Shown in pieces: positions 51,845-59,632 of a DNA stretch of 64,000 nucleotides (positions within the stretch are counted from its first letter, which is position 1; the number at the start of each line of letters is the position of its first letter). This DNA comes from Bosea sp. (in: a-proteobacteria) (GTDB lineage: Bacteria > Pseudomonadota > Alphaproteobacteria > Rhizobiales > Beijerinckiaceae). The position numbers were made by a program, and so were the translations under genes. The notes under the pieces are model-generated. The model was not told where the DNA came from, made no database searches, and saw nothing but the letters and a program-made list of their open reading frames with translations. The DNA is taken from NCBI RefSeq assembly GCF_023953965.1, contig NZ_JAMLIX010000002.1:1-64000 (forward strand). Direction: 5' to 3'.

Positions 51845-52456
51845 CTACAGTTTCGGATTGCCCGCGTCACCCTCGAGCGCGCTTGCCTTGTCCTCCGTCA
51901 CGGGCTGGCCCGATTTGGAGGCGAAATAGGTGTAGGACAGCGTGATGGCGTGCAGCCCGTCGAGCTCGCGGTTCTGCGCGATCTCCGGGTCGATATAGAA
52001 CACCACCGGCGCCTCGAAGCTCTCGCCGGGTTTCAGCGTGTGCTCCGTGAAGCAGAAACACTGGATCTTGACGAAATAGGCCGCGCCCTGCGCGGGGGCG
52101 ACGTTGTAGGTCGCGATGCCCGTCACCGTGCGCTGCGAGCGATTGGTGATCTTGTAGAACACGGTCTCGGTCGCGCCGACATGGACCGTGGTCTCGGGGC
52201 TCTCGGCCTCGAAGGTCCAGCCGAGCCCCGGCGCGACATTGGCGTCGAAGCGCACGGCGACCGTCCGGTCGAGGATCTTGCCGGCGGCGGCCGTGCCGAC
52301 GATCGGCCTGCCGCCGAAGCCGGTGACCTTGCAGAACAGGTCGTAGAGCGGCACCGCCGCGAAGGAGGCGCCGAGCATGCCGCAGGCGACGCCGACGCAG
52401 ATCAGCGCGGTGCGCGCCGGGTTGCCTCGCGGTGCCGGGGGGACGGGGCCGGCCAT
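51845..52456 (-). CDS. ctaG: Cytochrome c oxidase assembly protein CtaG (Cox11)
   Basis: The 203-residue copper chaperone delivers Cu(B) to subunit I. One N-terminal membrane anchor (about 13-35) is followed by a periplasmic immunoglobulin-like domain. The copper-binding CFCF motif is in VKIQCFCFTEHTLKPGESFEAPVVFYIDPEI, and LYDLFCKVTGFGG gives the third cysteine. The start is either ATG 52456 or the GTG directly before it (52459); the small upstream gene ends in TGATG/GTGA overlap with both. Confidence 0.95.
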   Translation of the reverse strand: MAGPVPPAPRGNPARTALICVGVACGMLGASFAAVPLYDLFCKVTGFGGRPIVGTAAAGKILDRTVAVRFDANVAPGLGWTFEAESPETTVHVGATETVFYKITNRSQRTVTGIATYNVAPAQGAAYFVKIQCFCFTEHTLKPGESFEAPVVFYIDPEIAQNRELDGLHAITLSYTYFASKSGQPVTEDKASALEGDAGNPKL

Positions 52457-52629
52457 CACAGCGGCCGGTTCAGGATCGCGGGGCCGGTCTTCACCAGCGT
52501 CACCACGAAGAAGAAGATCACGAGCCCGCCCAGCACCAGCGCCAGCGCGACGGAGCGGCGGCGGCGGCGCGCCATGTCCTCGGGCGAGAACGGGGCGGGG
52601 GCGGCTCCCTGCTGGCGCGGCTCGCTCAT
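52456..52629 (-). CDS. Small single-span membrane protein of the cta cluster (CoxF-like)
   Basis: The 57-residue product has a hydrophilic, Arg-rich start (EDMARRRRRSVAL) and a single membrane helix (ALALVLGGLVIFFFVVTLV), giving an N-in topology. It lies between ctaB and ctaG with 4-base and 1-2-base overlaps on both sides, so it is clearly translated as part of the operon. Hyphomicrobiales cta operons usually carry such a gene, named coxF in some. A role in oxidase assembly is inferred from position only. Confidence 0.82.
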   Translation of the reverse strand: MSEPRQQGAAPAPFSPEDMARRRRRSVALALVLGGLVIFFFVVTLVKTGPAILNRPL

Positions 52630-53570
52630 CCGATCAGCCTCGGAAGCGGCCACATCAGGTTAAGCCCGTTCTCGACGAGCAGAACGGCGAAGAGCAGGAA
52701 CAGATAGATGATCGAGAAGCCGAACAGCGACCAGCAGGCCTTGATCGCGGCCGGACCCTCGCTGCGCAGCCAGACGCGCAGCGAAAGCGCGATCATGACG
52801 AGGCCCGTCGTCACCGAGACGGCGAGATAGAGCATGCCGCCGAAGCCCATCAGCGCCGGCAGCACCGCGACCGGGGCCATGACCAGCGAATAGAGCACGA
52901 TCTGCCGCCGCGTCGCGGCGGGGCCTGCGACATTCGGCATCATCGGGATGCCGGCGCGGGCGTAGTCGGCGGATTTCACCAGCGCCAGCGCCCAGAAATG
53001 CGGCGGCGTCCACAGGAAGATGATCGAAAACAGCACCAGCGAATGCCAGCCGAGGTTGCCGGTCACCACCGCCTCGCCGATCATCGGCGGGAAGGCGCCG
53101 GCGGCGCCGCCGATCACGATGTTCTGCGGCGTCCAGCGCTTCAGCCACATCGAATAGACGACGGCGTAGAAGAAGATGGTGAAGGCGAGCAGCGCCGCCG
53201 AAAGCGCGTTGGCGACAAGCCCCAGAACCAGCACCGAGCCGACCGACAGCGTCAGCCCGAAGGCCAGCGCCTCCGAGGGCAGGATGCGGCCCGACGGGAT
53301 CGGCCGCCTAGCGGTGCGGCTCATCAGCGCGTCGATATCGGCGTCGTACCACATGTTGAGGCAGCCCGACGCGCCGGCCCCGACCGCGATCGCCATCAGC
53401 GCGGCAAGCCCGATCACCGGGTGCACGAAGCCCGGCGCGGTCGCCATGCCGGTCAGCGCCGTCACCACGACCAGCGACATCACGCGTGGCTTCAGCAGCG
53501 CGAAGAAGTCGCGCGCCTCGCCGGTGGAGGCGGTCAGGCTCTGGGTGCTGGTCTCGAATGCGGCGGACAT
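52626..53570 (-). CDS. ctaB: Heme o synthase (protoheme IX farnesyltransferase)
   Basis: The 314-residue UbiA-superfamily membrane enzyme farnesylates heme b to heme o, the precursor of heme a in the oxidase. The first Asp motif is NMWYDADIDALMSRTARRPIPSG and the second is YDRA-like SADYARAGIPMMPNV. Eight or nine membrane helices are visible. It starts at ATG 53570; a longer frame upstream is not coding-like. The gap to ctaD holds two strong hairpins. The stop overlaps the small-protein start. Confidence 0.95.
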   Translation of the reverse strand: MSAAFETSTQSLTASTGEARDFFALLKPRVMSLVVVTALTGMATAPGFVHPVIGLAALMAIAVGAGASGCLNMWYDADIDALMSRTARRPIPSGRILPSEALAFGLTLSVGSVLVLGLVANALSAALLAFTIFFYAVVYSMWLKRWTPQNIVIGGAAGAFPPMIGEAVVTGNLGWHSLVLFSIIFLWTPPHFWALALVKSADYARAGIPMMPNVAGPAATRRQIVLYSLVMAPVAVLPALMGFGGMLYLAVSVTTGLVMIALSLRVWLRSEGPAAIKACWSLFGFSIIYLFLLFAVLLVENGLNLMWPLPRLIG

Positions 53571-53599
53571 CGGTCGGGTTGTCTTCGTACTCTGGTGGG

Positions 53600-53658
53600 C
53601 GCGCCCCTCGGGGCGCGTGGCGTGGTCGCAGGCGGCGGGCCGGACGAGGCCCGCCGCC
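53600..53658 (-). promoter_or_regulatory. Two consecutive strong hairpins in the ctaD-ctaB gap
   Basis: In the 100-bp gap after ctaD, an 8-bp stem (53600-53607 with 53610-53617) and an 11-bp GC-only stem (53631-53641 with 53648-53658, loop of 6) follow each other. Neither has a T-run. They may stabilise the upstream ctaC-ctaD mRNA or reduce downstream expression, which would fit the need for more subunit than assembly factor. This is inference. Confidence 0.5.
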
Positions 53659-53670
53659 CCATGTTCAGTC

Positions 53671-55302
53671 TCAGTGGTTCGAGCCGGTGATGCGCGGCAG
53701 CGTCTCGAACTGGTGGAAGGGCGGCGGCGAGGACAGCGTCCATTCCAGCGTCGTCGCGCCTTCGCCCCACGGATTGTCCCCGGCGAGTTCCTTGCGGCTG
53801 AAGGCGACGATGATGCCGTAGAGCCAGACCAGAAGGCCGAGGGCAAAGATGTAGGAGCCGATCGACGACCAGAAATGCCAGCCGGCGAAGGCGTCCGGAT
53901 AGTCCACATAGTGACGCGGCATGCCGGCGAGCCCGAGGAAATGCTGCGGGAAGAACAGGAGGTTCGCGCCGATGAAGGCGAACCAGAAATGCAGCTTGGC
54001 GACGCCGTCCGGCAGCACGTAGCCGCTCATCTTCGGGAACCAGTAGTAGAAGCCGGCGAAGATGCCGAACACGGCGCCCAGCGACAGCACATAGTGGAAA
54101 TGCGCGATCACGTAATAGGTCGCGTGCAGCGAGCGATCGACGCCGGCATTGGCCAGAACCACGCCGGTGACGCCGCCGACCGTGAACACGAAGATGAAGC
54201 CGATCGCCCAGATCATCGGCCCGGTGAAGCGGATCGAGCCGCCCCACATCGTCGCGATCCAGGAGAAGATCTTGATGCCGGTCGGCACCGCGATCACCAT
54301 CGTCGCGAACACGAAGTAACGCTGCGTGTTGAGCGAGAGCCCGGCCGTGAACATGTGGTGCGCCCAGACGATGAAGCCGACCACGCCGATCGCCACCATC
54401 GCATAGGCCATGCCGAGATAGCCGAAGATCGGCTTCTTCGAGAAGGTCGAGACGATGTGGCTGATGATGCCGAAGGCCGGCAGGATCATGATGTAGACTT
54501 CCGGGTGCCCGAAGAACCAGAACAGGTGCTGGTAGAGGATCGGGTCGCCGCCGCCGGCAGGATCGAAGAAGGTCGTGCCGAAATTGCGGTCGGTCAGCAG
54601 CATGGTGATCGCGCCCGCCAAGACCGGCAGCGTCAGCAGCAGCAGGAAGGCGGTGACCAGCACGCCCCAGGCGAAGAGCGGCATGCGGTGCATGGTCATG
54701 CCCGGCGCGCGCATGTTCAGGATCGTGGTGATGAAGTTGATCGCCCCCAGGATCGAGGAGGCGCCGGCCAGATGCAGCGACAGGATGCCGAAATCGACCG
54801 AGGGGCCGGGATGGCCGGCGGTGGCGAAGGGCGGATAGACCGTCCAGCCGGTGCCGACGCCGTGAGCGCCCGGCGCGCCCTCGGCGAACATCGAGATCAC
54901 CATCAGCACGAAGGCGGCCACGAGCAGCCAGAACGAGATGTTGTTCATGCGCGGGAAGGCCATGTCCGGCGCGCCGATCATCAGCGGCACGAACCAGTTG
55001 CCGAAGCCGCCGATCAGCGCCGGCATCACCATGAAGAAGATCATGATCAGGCCGTGGCCGGTGACCACGACGTTGTAGCTCTGGCCGTTGGCGAAGAGCT
55101 GCACGCCCGGATACATCATCTCGATGCGGATCAGGATCGAGAGGAAGCCGCCGACGAAGCCCGCCATGATCGCGAAGATCAGGTAGAGCGTGCCGATGTC
55201 CTTGTGGTTGGTCGACAGGAGCCACCGGCGCCATCCGGTCGGGTGGTCGTGATGGGCCTCGTCGTGATGGTGGCCGTGCGCGTGCGGAGCCGCTGTTGCC
55301 AT
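53671..55302 (-). CDS. ctaD: Cytochrome c oxidase subunit I (aa3-type)
   Basis: The 543-residue catalytic subunit reduces oxygen to water at the heme a3-Cu(B) site and pumps protons. Twelve membrane helices are expected. Key motifs are TNHKDIGTLYLIF, GFGNWFVPLMIGAPDMAFPRMNN (D-channel Asp and Asn), the Cu(B)/Tyr cross-link region WFFGHPEVYI, the K-channel lysine in STFSKKPIFG, and HFHYVLSLGA (heme histidines). A His-rich N-terminus (HAHGHHHDEAHHDH) precedes the fold. ATG 55302 has GAGGAG upstream. Confidence 0.97.
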   Translation of the reverse strand: MATAAPHAHGHHHDEAHHDHPTGWRRWLLSTNHKDIGTLYLIFAIMAGFVGGFLSILIRIEMMYPGVQLFANGQSYNVVVTGHGLIMIFFMVMPALIGGFGNWFVPLMIGAPDMAFPRMNNISFWLLVAAFVLMVISMFAEGAPGAHGVGTGWTVYPPFATAGHPGPSVDFGILSLHLAGASSILGAINFITTILNMRAPGMTMHRMPLFAWGVLVTAFLLLLTLPVLAGAITMLLTDRNFGTTFFDPAGGGDPILYQHLFWFFGHPEVYIMILPAFGIISHIVSTFSKKPIFGYLGMAYAMVAIGVVGFIVWAHHMFTAGLSLNTQRYFVFATMVIAVPTGIKIFSWIATMWGGSIRFTGPMIWAIGFIFVFTVGGVTGVVLANAGVDRSLHATYYVIAHFHYVLSLGAVFGIFAGFYYWFPKMSGYVLPDGVAKLHFWFAFIGANLLFFPQHFLGLAGMPRHYVDYPDAFAGWHFWSSIGSYIFALGLLVWLYGIIVAFSRKELAGDNPWGEGATTLEWTLSSPPPFHQFETLPRITGSNH

Positions 55303-55322
55303 CGTTGTTCTCCTCAGGCGAC

Positions 55323-56201
55323 TTACTTGGACGCGGCGGCGAGCTTGCCGCCGGCGTCTTCTGCATTGGCGAATTCCTTCTTCGCCTCGGCGAGCCAGGC
55401 AGCGTAGCGCTCCTCGCTGACGACGCGGAAGGCGATCGGCATGAAGGCGTGTTCCTGGCCGCAGACGAAGGAGCACTGGCCGTAATAGATGCCCTCCCGC
55501 GTGGCCTTGAACCAGGTCTCGTTCAGGCGGCCGGGGATGGCGTCGATCTTGATGCCGAAGGACGGCACGGTGAACTTGTGGATGACGTCCGAGCTCGTGA
55601 CCTGGACGCGCACGATCTTGTCGACCGGCACGACCACCTCGTTGTTGACGGCGAGCAGGCGCGGCGCCTCGGCCTCGGTGATCTTCTTGGATGCGATCGC
55701 CTTGGCGCGCTCCTCCTCGTTCAGCATCAGCGAATCGAAGCTGAAGCCGCCGCTCTCCTTCGGATACTCGTAGGACCAGCGCCACTGGTTGCCGGTGACC
55801 TTCAGGGTCAGGTCGGACGGCGGCACCTCGAGCTGGAGCCTGAGCAGGCGGAAGGAGGGAATCGCGATGACGACGAGGATCAGCACCGGGATCACGGTCC
55901 AGATCACCTCGATCACCGCGTTGTGCGTGGTCTTGGAGGGGACCGGGTTCGCCTTCGCGTTGAAGCGGAACATGACATAGGCGAGCAGCACGAGCACGAA
56001 CAGCGTGACCGCGACCATGAGGCCGTTCAGCCAGTCATGGAACCAGTGGATGTATTCGGCGACCGGGGTGGCGGCGCCCTGCAGGTTGATCTGCCAGTCA
56101 GAGGGCATGCCGGTGCCGGCGATCGCCGGAACTGTCGCCAGCGCGGCGACGGCAAGGGCCGTGGCGGCCGCTGTTGCAAAGGTCCTGCTCAGAAATCGCA
56201 T
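55323..56201 (-). CDS. ctaC: Cytochrome c oxidase subunit II
   Basis: The 292-residue subunit carries the Cu(A) centre that accepts electrons from cytochrome c. It has a signal peptide (about 1-28), two membrane helices (about 60-80 and 98-120) and a periplasmic cupredoxin domain. The Cu(A) ligands are in SSDVIHKF (His) and GQCSFVCGQEHAFMP (two Cys, Glu, His, Met). The aromatic electron-entry motif is GNQWRWSYEYP. The start is ATG 56201 (GAGGAG 12 bases upstream) or GTG 56210 (3 bases downstream of it). It is the first gene of the cta block. Confidence 0.95.
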   Translation of the reverse strand: MRFLSRTFATAAATALAVAALATVPAIAGTGMPSDWQINLQGAATPVAEYIHWFHDWLNGLMVAVTLFVLVLLAYVMFRFNAKANPVPSKTTHNAVIEVIWTVIPVLILVVIAIPSFRLLRLQLEVPPSDLTLKVTGNQWRWSYEYPKESGGFSFDSLMLNEEERAKAIASKKITEAEAPRLLAVNNEVVVPVDKIVRVQVTSSDVIHKFTVPSFGIKIDAIPGRLNETWFKATREGIYYGQCSFVCGQEHAFMPIAFRVVSEERYAAWLAEAKKEFANAEDAGGKLAAASK

Positions 56202-56309
56202 CGATCCCACATGCTCCTCAATCGACCTGCACGGGAGCCGGCCGGCTTACGTCCTTGTCGCGGCCCCATGCACGAAGGGGCGACCGTGAAGTCGCCTCGT
56301 TCTTCGTGA

Positions 56310-56323
56310 TTGCGATAAATCAA
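56310..56323 (-). promoter_or_regulatory. Possible FixK/FNR-type box upstream of ctaC
   Basis: The 359-bp gap between ctaC and the IalB gene contains TTGC-GATAAA-TCAA, which fits the FixK2 consensus TTG(A/C)-N6-(T/G)CAA. It lies 109 bp upstream of the ctaC start. A match of this size can arise by chance. In the rest of this gap I see a TTGACA at 56423 without a convincing -10 element, and nothing coding. Confidence 0.25.
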
Positions 56324-56560
56324 AGATCACGCTTGCGCCAGAGGGGCAATGAGGACGGCCCCCATGCGCCGTGCGGCATAATCGCGCGAGCCCGCGGCGC
56401 CCCTGCCGGGCGCCCGTCCGCCTTGACACGGCCGGGAGCGCATGGTCCCAACGCGTTTCATGTTGAGAGGTGGCGGGATTCTCTGGCGCGGTCGGCGTTT
56501 TGCCTGAATTCTGCGCTCCTGCTGTGGGTTCGTTCAAGTCCGGTCTGGAGGATGGCAGGG

Positions 56561-57070
56561 ATGCTGAGGATCATCGGAGCGGCCGGCGCGCTCGCGCTGG
56601 CGCTGATGGCGACGAGCCTCGCCGCCGGCTCCGCCCTCGCGCAGGGCGCGGTGCGTTCGACGCATGGCGACTGGCAGATGCGCTGCGAGGTGCCGCCGGG
56701 CGCCAAGACGGAGCAGTGCGCCCTCGTCCAGAACGTCGCGGCCGAGGACCGGCCGAATCTGACGCTGCTCGTCATCGTGCTGAAGACGGCGGATCAGAAG
56801 AGCAGGCTCCTGCGCGTCGTCGCGCCGCTGGGCGTGCTGCTGCCGTCCGGCCTCGGCCTCAAGATCGACGACAAGGACATCGGCCGCGCCGGCTTCGTGC
56901 GCTGCCTGACCACCGGTTGCGTTGCCGAGGTCGTCATGGACGACACCCTGCTCGGCCAGCTCAAGGGCGGCAAGAGCGCGACCTTCATCGTATTCCAGAC
57001 GCCGGAGGAGGGGGTGGGCGTGCCCGTCTCGCTCGACGGCTTCGGCCCGGGCGTGGAGGCGCTGCCGTGA
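56561..57070 (+). CDS. Invasion-associated locus B (IalB) family protein
   Basis: The 169-residue periplasmic protein has a signal peptide (core AAGALALALMATSLAAGSALA). The mature part has the four IalB cysteines in two pairs (QMRCEVPPGAKTEQCALVQ and FVRCLTTGCVAEVV) and the blocks GVLLPSGLGLKIDD and ATFIVFQTPEEG. IalB proteins are found across Hyphomicrobiales; in Bartonella they aid erythrocyte entry, but in free-living species the role is unknown. ATG 56561 has GGAGG about 8 bases upstream; ATG 56552 is too close to it. The stop overlaps the start of the next gene (GTGA). Confidence 0.9.
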   Translation: MLRIIGAAGALALALMATSLAAGSALAQGAVRSTHGDWQMRCEVPPGAKTEQCALVQNVAAEDRPNLTLLVIVLKTADQKSRLLRVVAPLGVLLPSGLGLKIDDKDIGRAGFVRCLTTGCVAEVVMDDTLLGQLKGGKSATFIVFQTPEEGVGVPVSLDGFGPGVEALP

Positions 57071-57678
57071 TCGACCAGACTCTGACCGCGGGCCGCTGGC
57101 TCGCCTTGCCGCTGATCTGCCTCGGGCTTTCCGGCTGCGGCTCCTCCCAGCCGGGGGAGCAGGGCTCGATGAGCACGCTGAGCAACATCGTCATGTTCCA
57201 GTCCACCACGCCTCCGCCGGCGGACCAGTTGCCGAAGGACGACGACCAGGAAGCGCCGCTGTTCTGCCCCGAGGTCATCATTTCCGAAGGCGGCGCCGCG
57301 ACCCGCGCCCAGTCGGGCCAGGATTCGGGCGGCCTGCACTATCAGGTCTCGATCACCAATGTGGCGCGCGAATGCACCGCGACCGGCAACGGCGGCTTCC
57401 GCGTCAAGATCGGCGTCGAGGGCCGCGTGCTGCTCGGCCCGGCCGGGCGCCCCGGCAGCTACGGCGCCACGCTGACCACCACCGTGACGCGCGGGACGGG
57501 CGTCGTCGCGCGGCGCAGCGCGCGCGTCGGCGGCACGATTCCCGCCGGGCAGGCGGGCGTCGACTTCACCCATATCGAGGAGGGCATCATGGTACCGGCC
57601 GGCCAGGGTGATGTCGAGATCTTCGTCGGCCTCGGCGGTGGCGGGCCCGCCACCGCCGCCCGTCGGCGCGGGCGGTGA
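57067..57678 (+). CDS. Putative lipoprotein of unknown function coupled to the IalB gene
   Basis: The 203-residue protein starts at GTG, overlapping the IalB stop. The N-terminus ends in the lipobox LSGC (GLSGCGSSQPGEQG), so it is probably a lipid-anchored outer- or inner-membrane protein. The mature part has a short Pro/Asp-rich linker, a cysteine pair (LFCPEV and ARECTATG) and a beta-rich region resembling an immunoglobulin-like fold (HYQVSITNVAR, GFRVKIGVEGRVLLGP). The C-terminus is Gly/Arg-rich. I do not recognise the family. Translational coupling to IalB suggests a shared envelope role. Confidence 0.75.
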   Translation: MIDQTLTAGRWLALPLICLGLSGCGSSQPGEQGSMSTLSNIVMFQSTTPPPADQLPKDDDQEAPLFCPEVIISEGGAATRAQSGQDSGGLHYQVSITNVARECTATGNGGFRVKIGVEGRVLLGPAGRPGSYGATLTTTVTRGTGVVARRSARVGGTIPAGQAGVDFTHIEEGIMVPAGQGDVEIFVGLGGGGPATAARRRGR

Positions 57679-57756
57679 GGCGTTTGCCATGTGAAAGACG
57701 CCGGCGTGCCGATTGACTAAGCCGGCGCGTCTTGTATCTGTGCCCAAGCCGCATAT

Positions 57757-57950
57757 CCCCGCGGGAGAGACCGGACCGATCCGTCGGAACCGGCGCCGAA
57801 GGCGCAACCGCCCCGGAAACGCTCAGGCAAAAGGGCCGCAGGGGATTTGGCGCTCTGGAAAGCGGCGGGCAGCGATGGCCGCCCACCGAAGGGTGTAACC
57901 CGTCGCGGCTTCGTGCCGGCGGGGAAATCTCTCAGGTCCCGAGACAGAGG
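57757..57950 (+). promoter_or_regulatory. Glycine riboswitch, tandem aptamers
   Basis: Two glycine aptamers lie in series ahead of gcvT. The first opens with GCGGGAGAGACCGG and has GCCGAAGGCGCAACCGCC, then AACGCTCAGGCAAAAGGGCC and CTCTGGAAAG. The second has CACCGAAGGGTGTAACCC, then AAATCTCTCAGGTCCCGAGACAGAGG. These are the conserved aptamer blocks. An 8-bp-class hairpin follows at once (57959-57965 with 57971-57977) and may be the expression platform; there is no T-run, so control is more likely at translation. Glycine would turn on the cleavage operon. Confidence 0.93.
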
Positions 57951-58007
57951 GGGCGCGTCCCGGACATTTCGTCCGGGGCTGGCGCACGACTCTGGGAGGG
58001 GCATGCC

Positions 58008-59162
58008 ATGGCTGCCGAGGCCACCACCGACACCGCCGGCGCGCCCGCGCCGCTGAAGACGCCGCTTCACGCCCGCCACGTCGCGCTCGGCGCCCGCATG
58101 GTGCCCTTCGCCGGCTACGACATGCCGGTGCAGTACCCGTCGGGTATCCTGGCCGAGCACAACTGGACGCGGGAGAAGGCCGGTCTCTTCGACGTCTCGC
58201 ATATGGGCCAGTGCTTCCTGGTCGGCCCCGGCCACGAAGCCACGGCGAGAGCCCTCGAGGCGCTGATTCCCGCCGACATCGTCAATCTCGCCCCCGGCAA
58301 GCAGCGCTATTCGCAGCTCCTCAACGAGGAGGGCGGCATCCTCGACGATCTGATGGTGACGCGCTCGATCGAGCCCGACGAGGACGGCGCGCTCTTTCTC
58401 GTCGTCAACGCCGCCTGCAAGGAGGCCGACTACGCCCATATCGAGGCGCGCCTGCCGGCCGATGTGAAGCTGATCCGCGCCGAGCATCGCGGCCTGATCG
58501 CGCTGCAGGGGCCGGGCGCGGAGGCCGCGCTTTCGGCGCTCGCGCCGGAGGCCGCCGCGATGGGCTTCATGACCGCGCGCAGCATGAAGGTCGCCGGCGT
58601 CAAGGCCAATGTCAGCCGCTCCGGCTATACCGGCGAGGACGGCTACGAGATTTCCGCCGCCGCCAGCCGGATCGGCGAGATCTGGGACACGCTGCTGCTC
58701 GACGCCGCCGTCAAGCCGATCGGGCTCGGTGCCCGTGATTCGCTGCGGCTGGAAGCAGGGCTTTGCCTCTACGGCCACGACATCGACGCCTCGACCTCGC
58801 CGATCGAGGCCGGCCTCAACTGGTCGATCCAGAAGCGCCGCCGCGAGGAGGGCGGTTTTCCGGGCGCCGCGCGCATCCAGCGCGAGCTCGCCGAGGGTGT
58901 CTCGCGCATCCGCGTCGGCCTGAAGCCCGAGGGCCGGGCGCCGGCCCGCGAGGGCACCGAGATCGCCACGCCCGAGGGCGAGGTGATCGGCGTCGTCACC
59001 TCCGGCGGCTTCGGCCCGACGCTGAACGGCCCCTGCGCCATGGGCTATGTCGCCCCGGCCCATGCCGCGCCGGGGACCGCGCTCAATCTCATCGTGCGCG
59101 GCAAGCCGCTGCCGGCCGTCGTGGCGCCGATGCCCTTCGTGCCGAGCGGCTACAGGCGCTGA
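58008..59162 (+). CDS. gcvT: Glycine cleavage system T protein (aminomethyltransferase)
   Basis: The 384-residue enzyme moves the aminomethyl carbon from the H protein to tetrahydrofolate and releases ammonia. Key blocks are ARMVPFAGYDMPVQYPSG, LFDVSHMGQ, RSGYTGEDGYEIS, RDSLRLEAGLCLYGHDID and VTSGGFGPTLN. ATG 58008 is preceded by GGGAGGGG; the open frame further upstream runs through the riboswitch and is not coding. It is the first gene of the gcvT-H-PA-PB operon. Confidence 0.96.
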   Translation: MAAEATTDTAGAPAPLKTPLHARHVALGARMVPFAGYDMPVQYPSGILAEHNWTREKAGLFDVSHMGQCFLVGPGHEATARALEALIPADIVNLAPGKQRYSQLLNEEGGILDDLMVTRSIEPDEDGALFLVVNAACKEADYAHIEARLPADVKLIRAEHRGLIALQGPGAEAALSALAPEAAAMGFMTARSMKVAGVKANVSRSGYTGEDGYEISAAASRIGEIWDTLLLDAAVKPIGLGARDSLRLEAGLCLYGHDIDASTSPIEAGLNWSIQKRRREEGGFPGAARIQRELAEGVSRIRVGLKPEGRAPAREGTEIATPEGEVIGVVTSGGFGPTLNGPCAMGYVAPAHAAPGTALNLIVRGKPLPAVVAPMPFVPSGYRR

Positions 59163-59171
59163 ACCCCTTTC

Positions 59172-59199
59172 CAGACATCGCCCGCCAGACATCGCCCGC
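59172..59199 (+). repeat. 14-bp tandem duplication before the gcvH ribosome site
   Basis: CAGACATCGCCCGC occurs twice in direct succession (59172-59185 and 59186-59199) in the short gcvT-gcvH gap, just ahead of AGGAGG. It only lengthens the spacer and is probably a slippage event. Confidence 0.85.
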
Positions 59200-59211
59200 C
59201 AGGAGGACACC

Positions 59212-59586
59212 ATGGCCGAGACCCGTTACAGCAAGGACCACGAATATATCCGCATCGAGGGTGACCTCGGCACCATCGGCATCTCCGACTATGCCCAGTC
59301 CCAGCTCGGAGACGTCGTCTTCGTCGAGCTGCCGGTGGTGGGCAAGGCGCTGGCCAAGGGCGGCGAGGCCGCCGTGGTCGAGAGCGTCAAGGCCGCGTCC
59401 GAGGTCTATGCCCCGGTCTCCGGCGAGGTCGTCGAGGTCAACGGCGAGCTCGAGGCGGCGCCCGGCACCGTCAACGAGGACCCGGCCGGCAAGGGCTGGT
59501 TCCTCAAGCTCAGGATCAAGGATGCCTCCGAGCTCGACGCGCTGATGAGCGAGGCCGAGTACCAGAACTACGTCAAGTCGCTCTGA
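59212..59586 (+). CDS. gcvH: Glycine cleavage system H protein
   Basis: The 124-residue lipoyl carrier shuttles the aminomethyl group between P, T and L proteins. The lipoylated lysine is in VESVKAASEVYAPVSGEV. The N-terminal KDHEYIRIEGDLGTIGISDYAQSQLGDVVFVELP and C-terminal DPAGKGWFLKLRI are standard. A perfect AGGAGG precedes the ATG. The family length is normal. Confidence 0.97.
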   Translation: MAETRYSKDHEYIRIEGDLGTIGISDYAQSQLGDVVFVELPVVGKALAKGGEAAVVESVKAASEVYAPVSGEVVEVNGELEAAPGTVNEDPAGKGWFLKLRIKDASELDALMSEAEYQNYVKSL

Positions 59587-59632
59587 GGGCGTGACGTCGC
59601 AGAAGGCCGCTGAGAGCACGACAGGAACCCCC

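Noticed and set aside
53176..55407. Plus-strand open frame of 743 codons
   Set aside because: Antisense to ctaB and ctaD, which are certain.
57732..58007. N-terminal extension of gcvT
   Set aside because: The frame is open but passes through both glycine aptamers. The strong ribosome site before 58008 sets the start.
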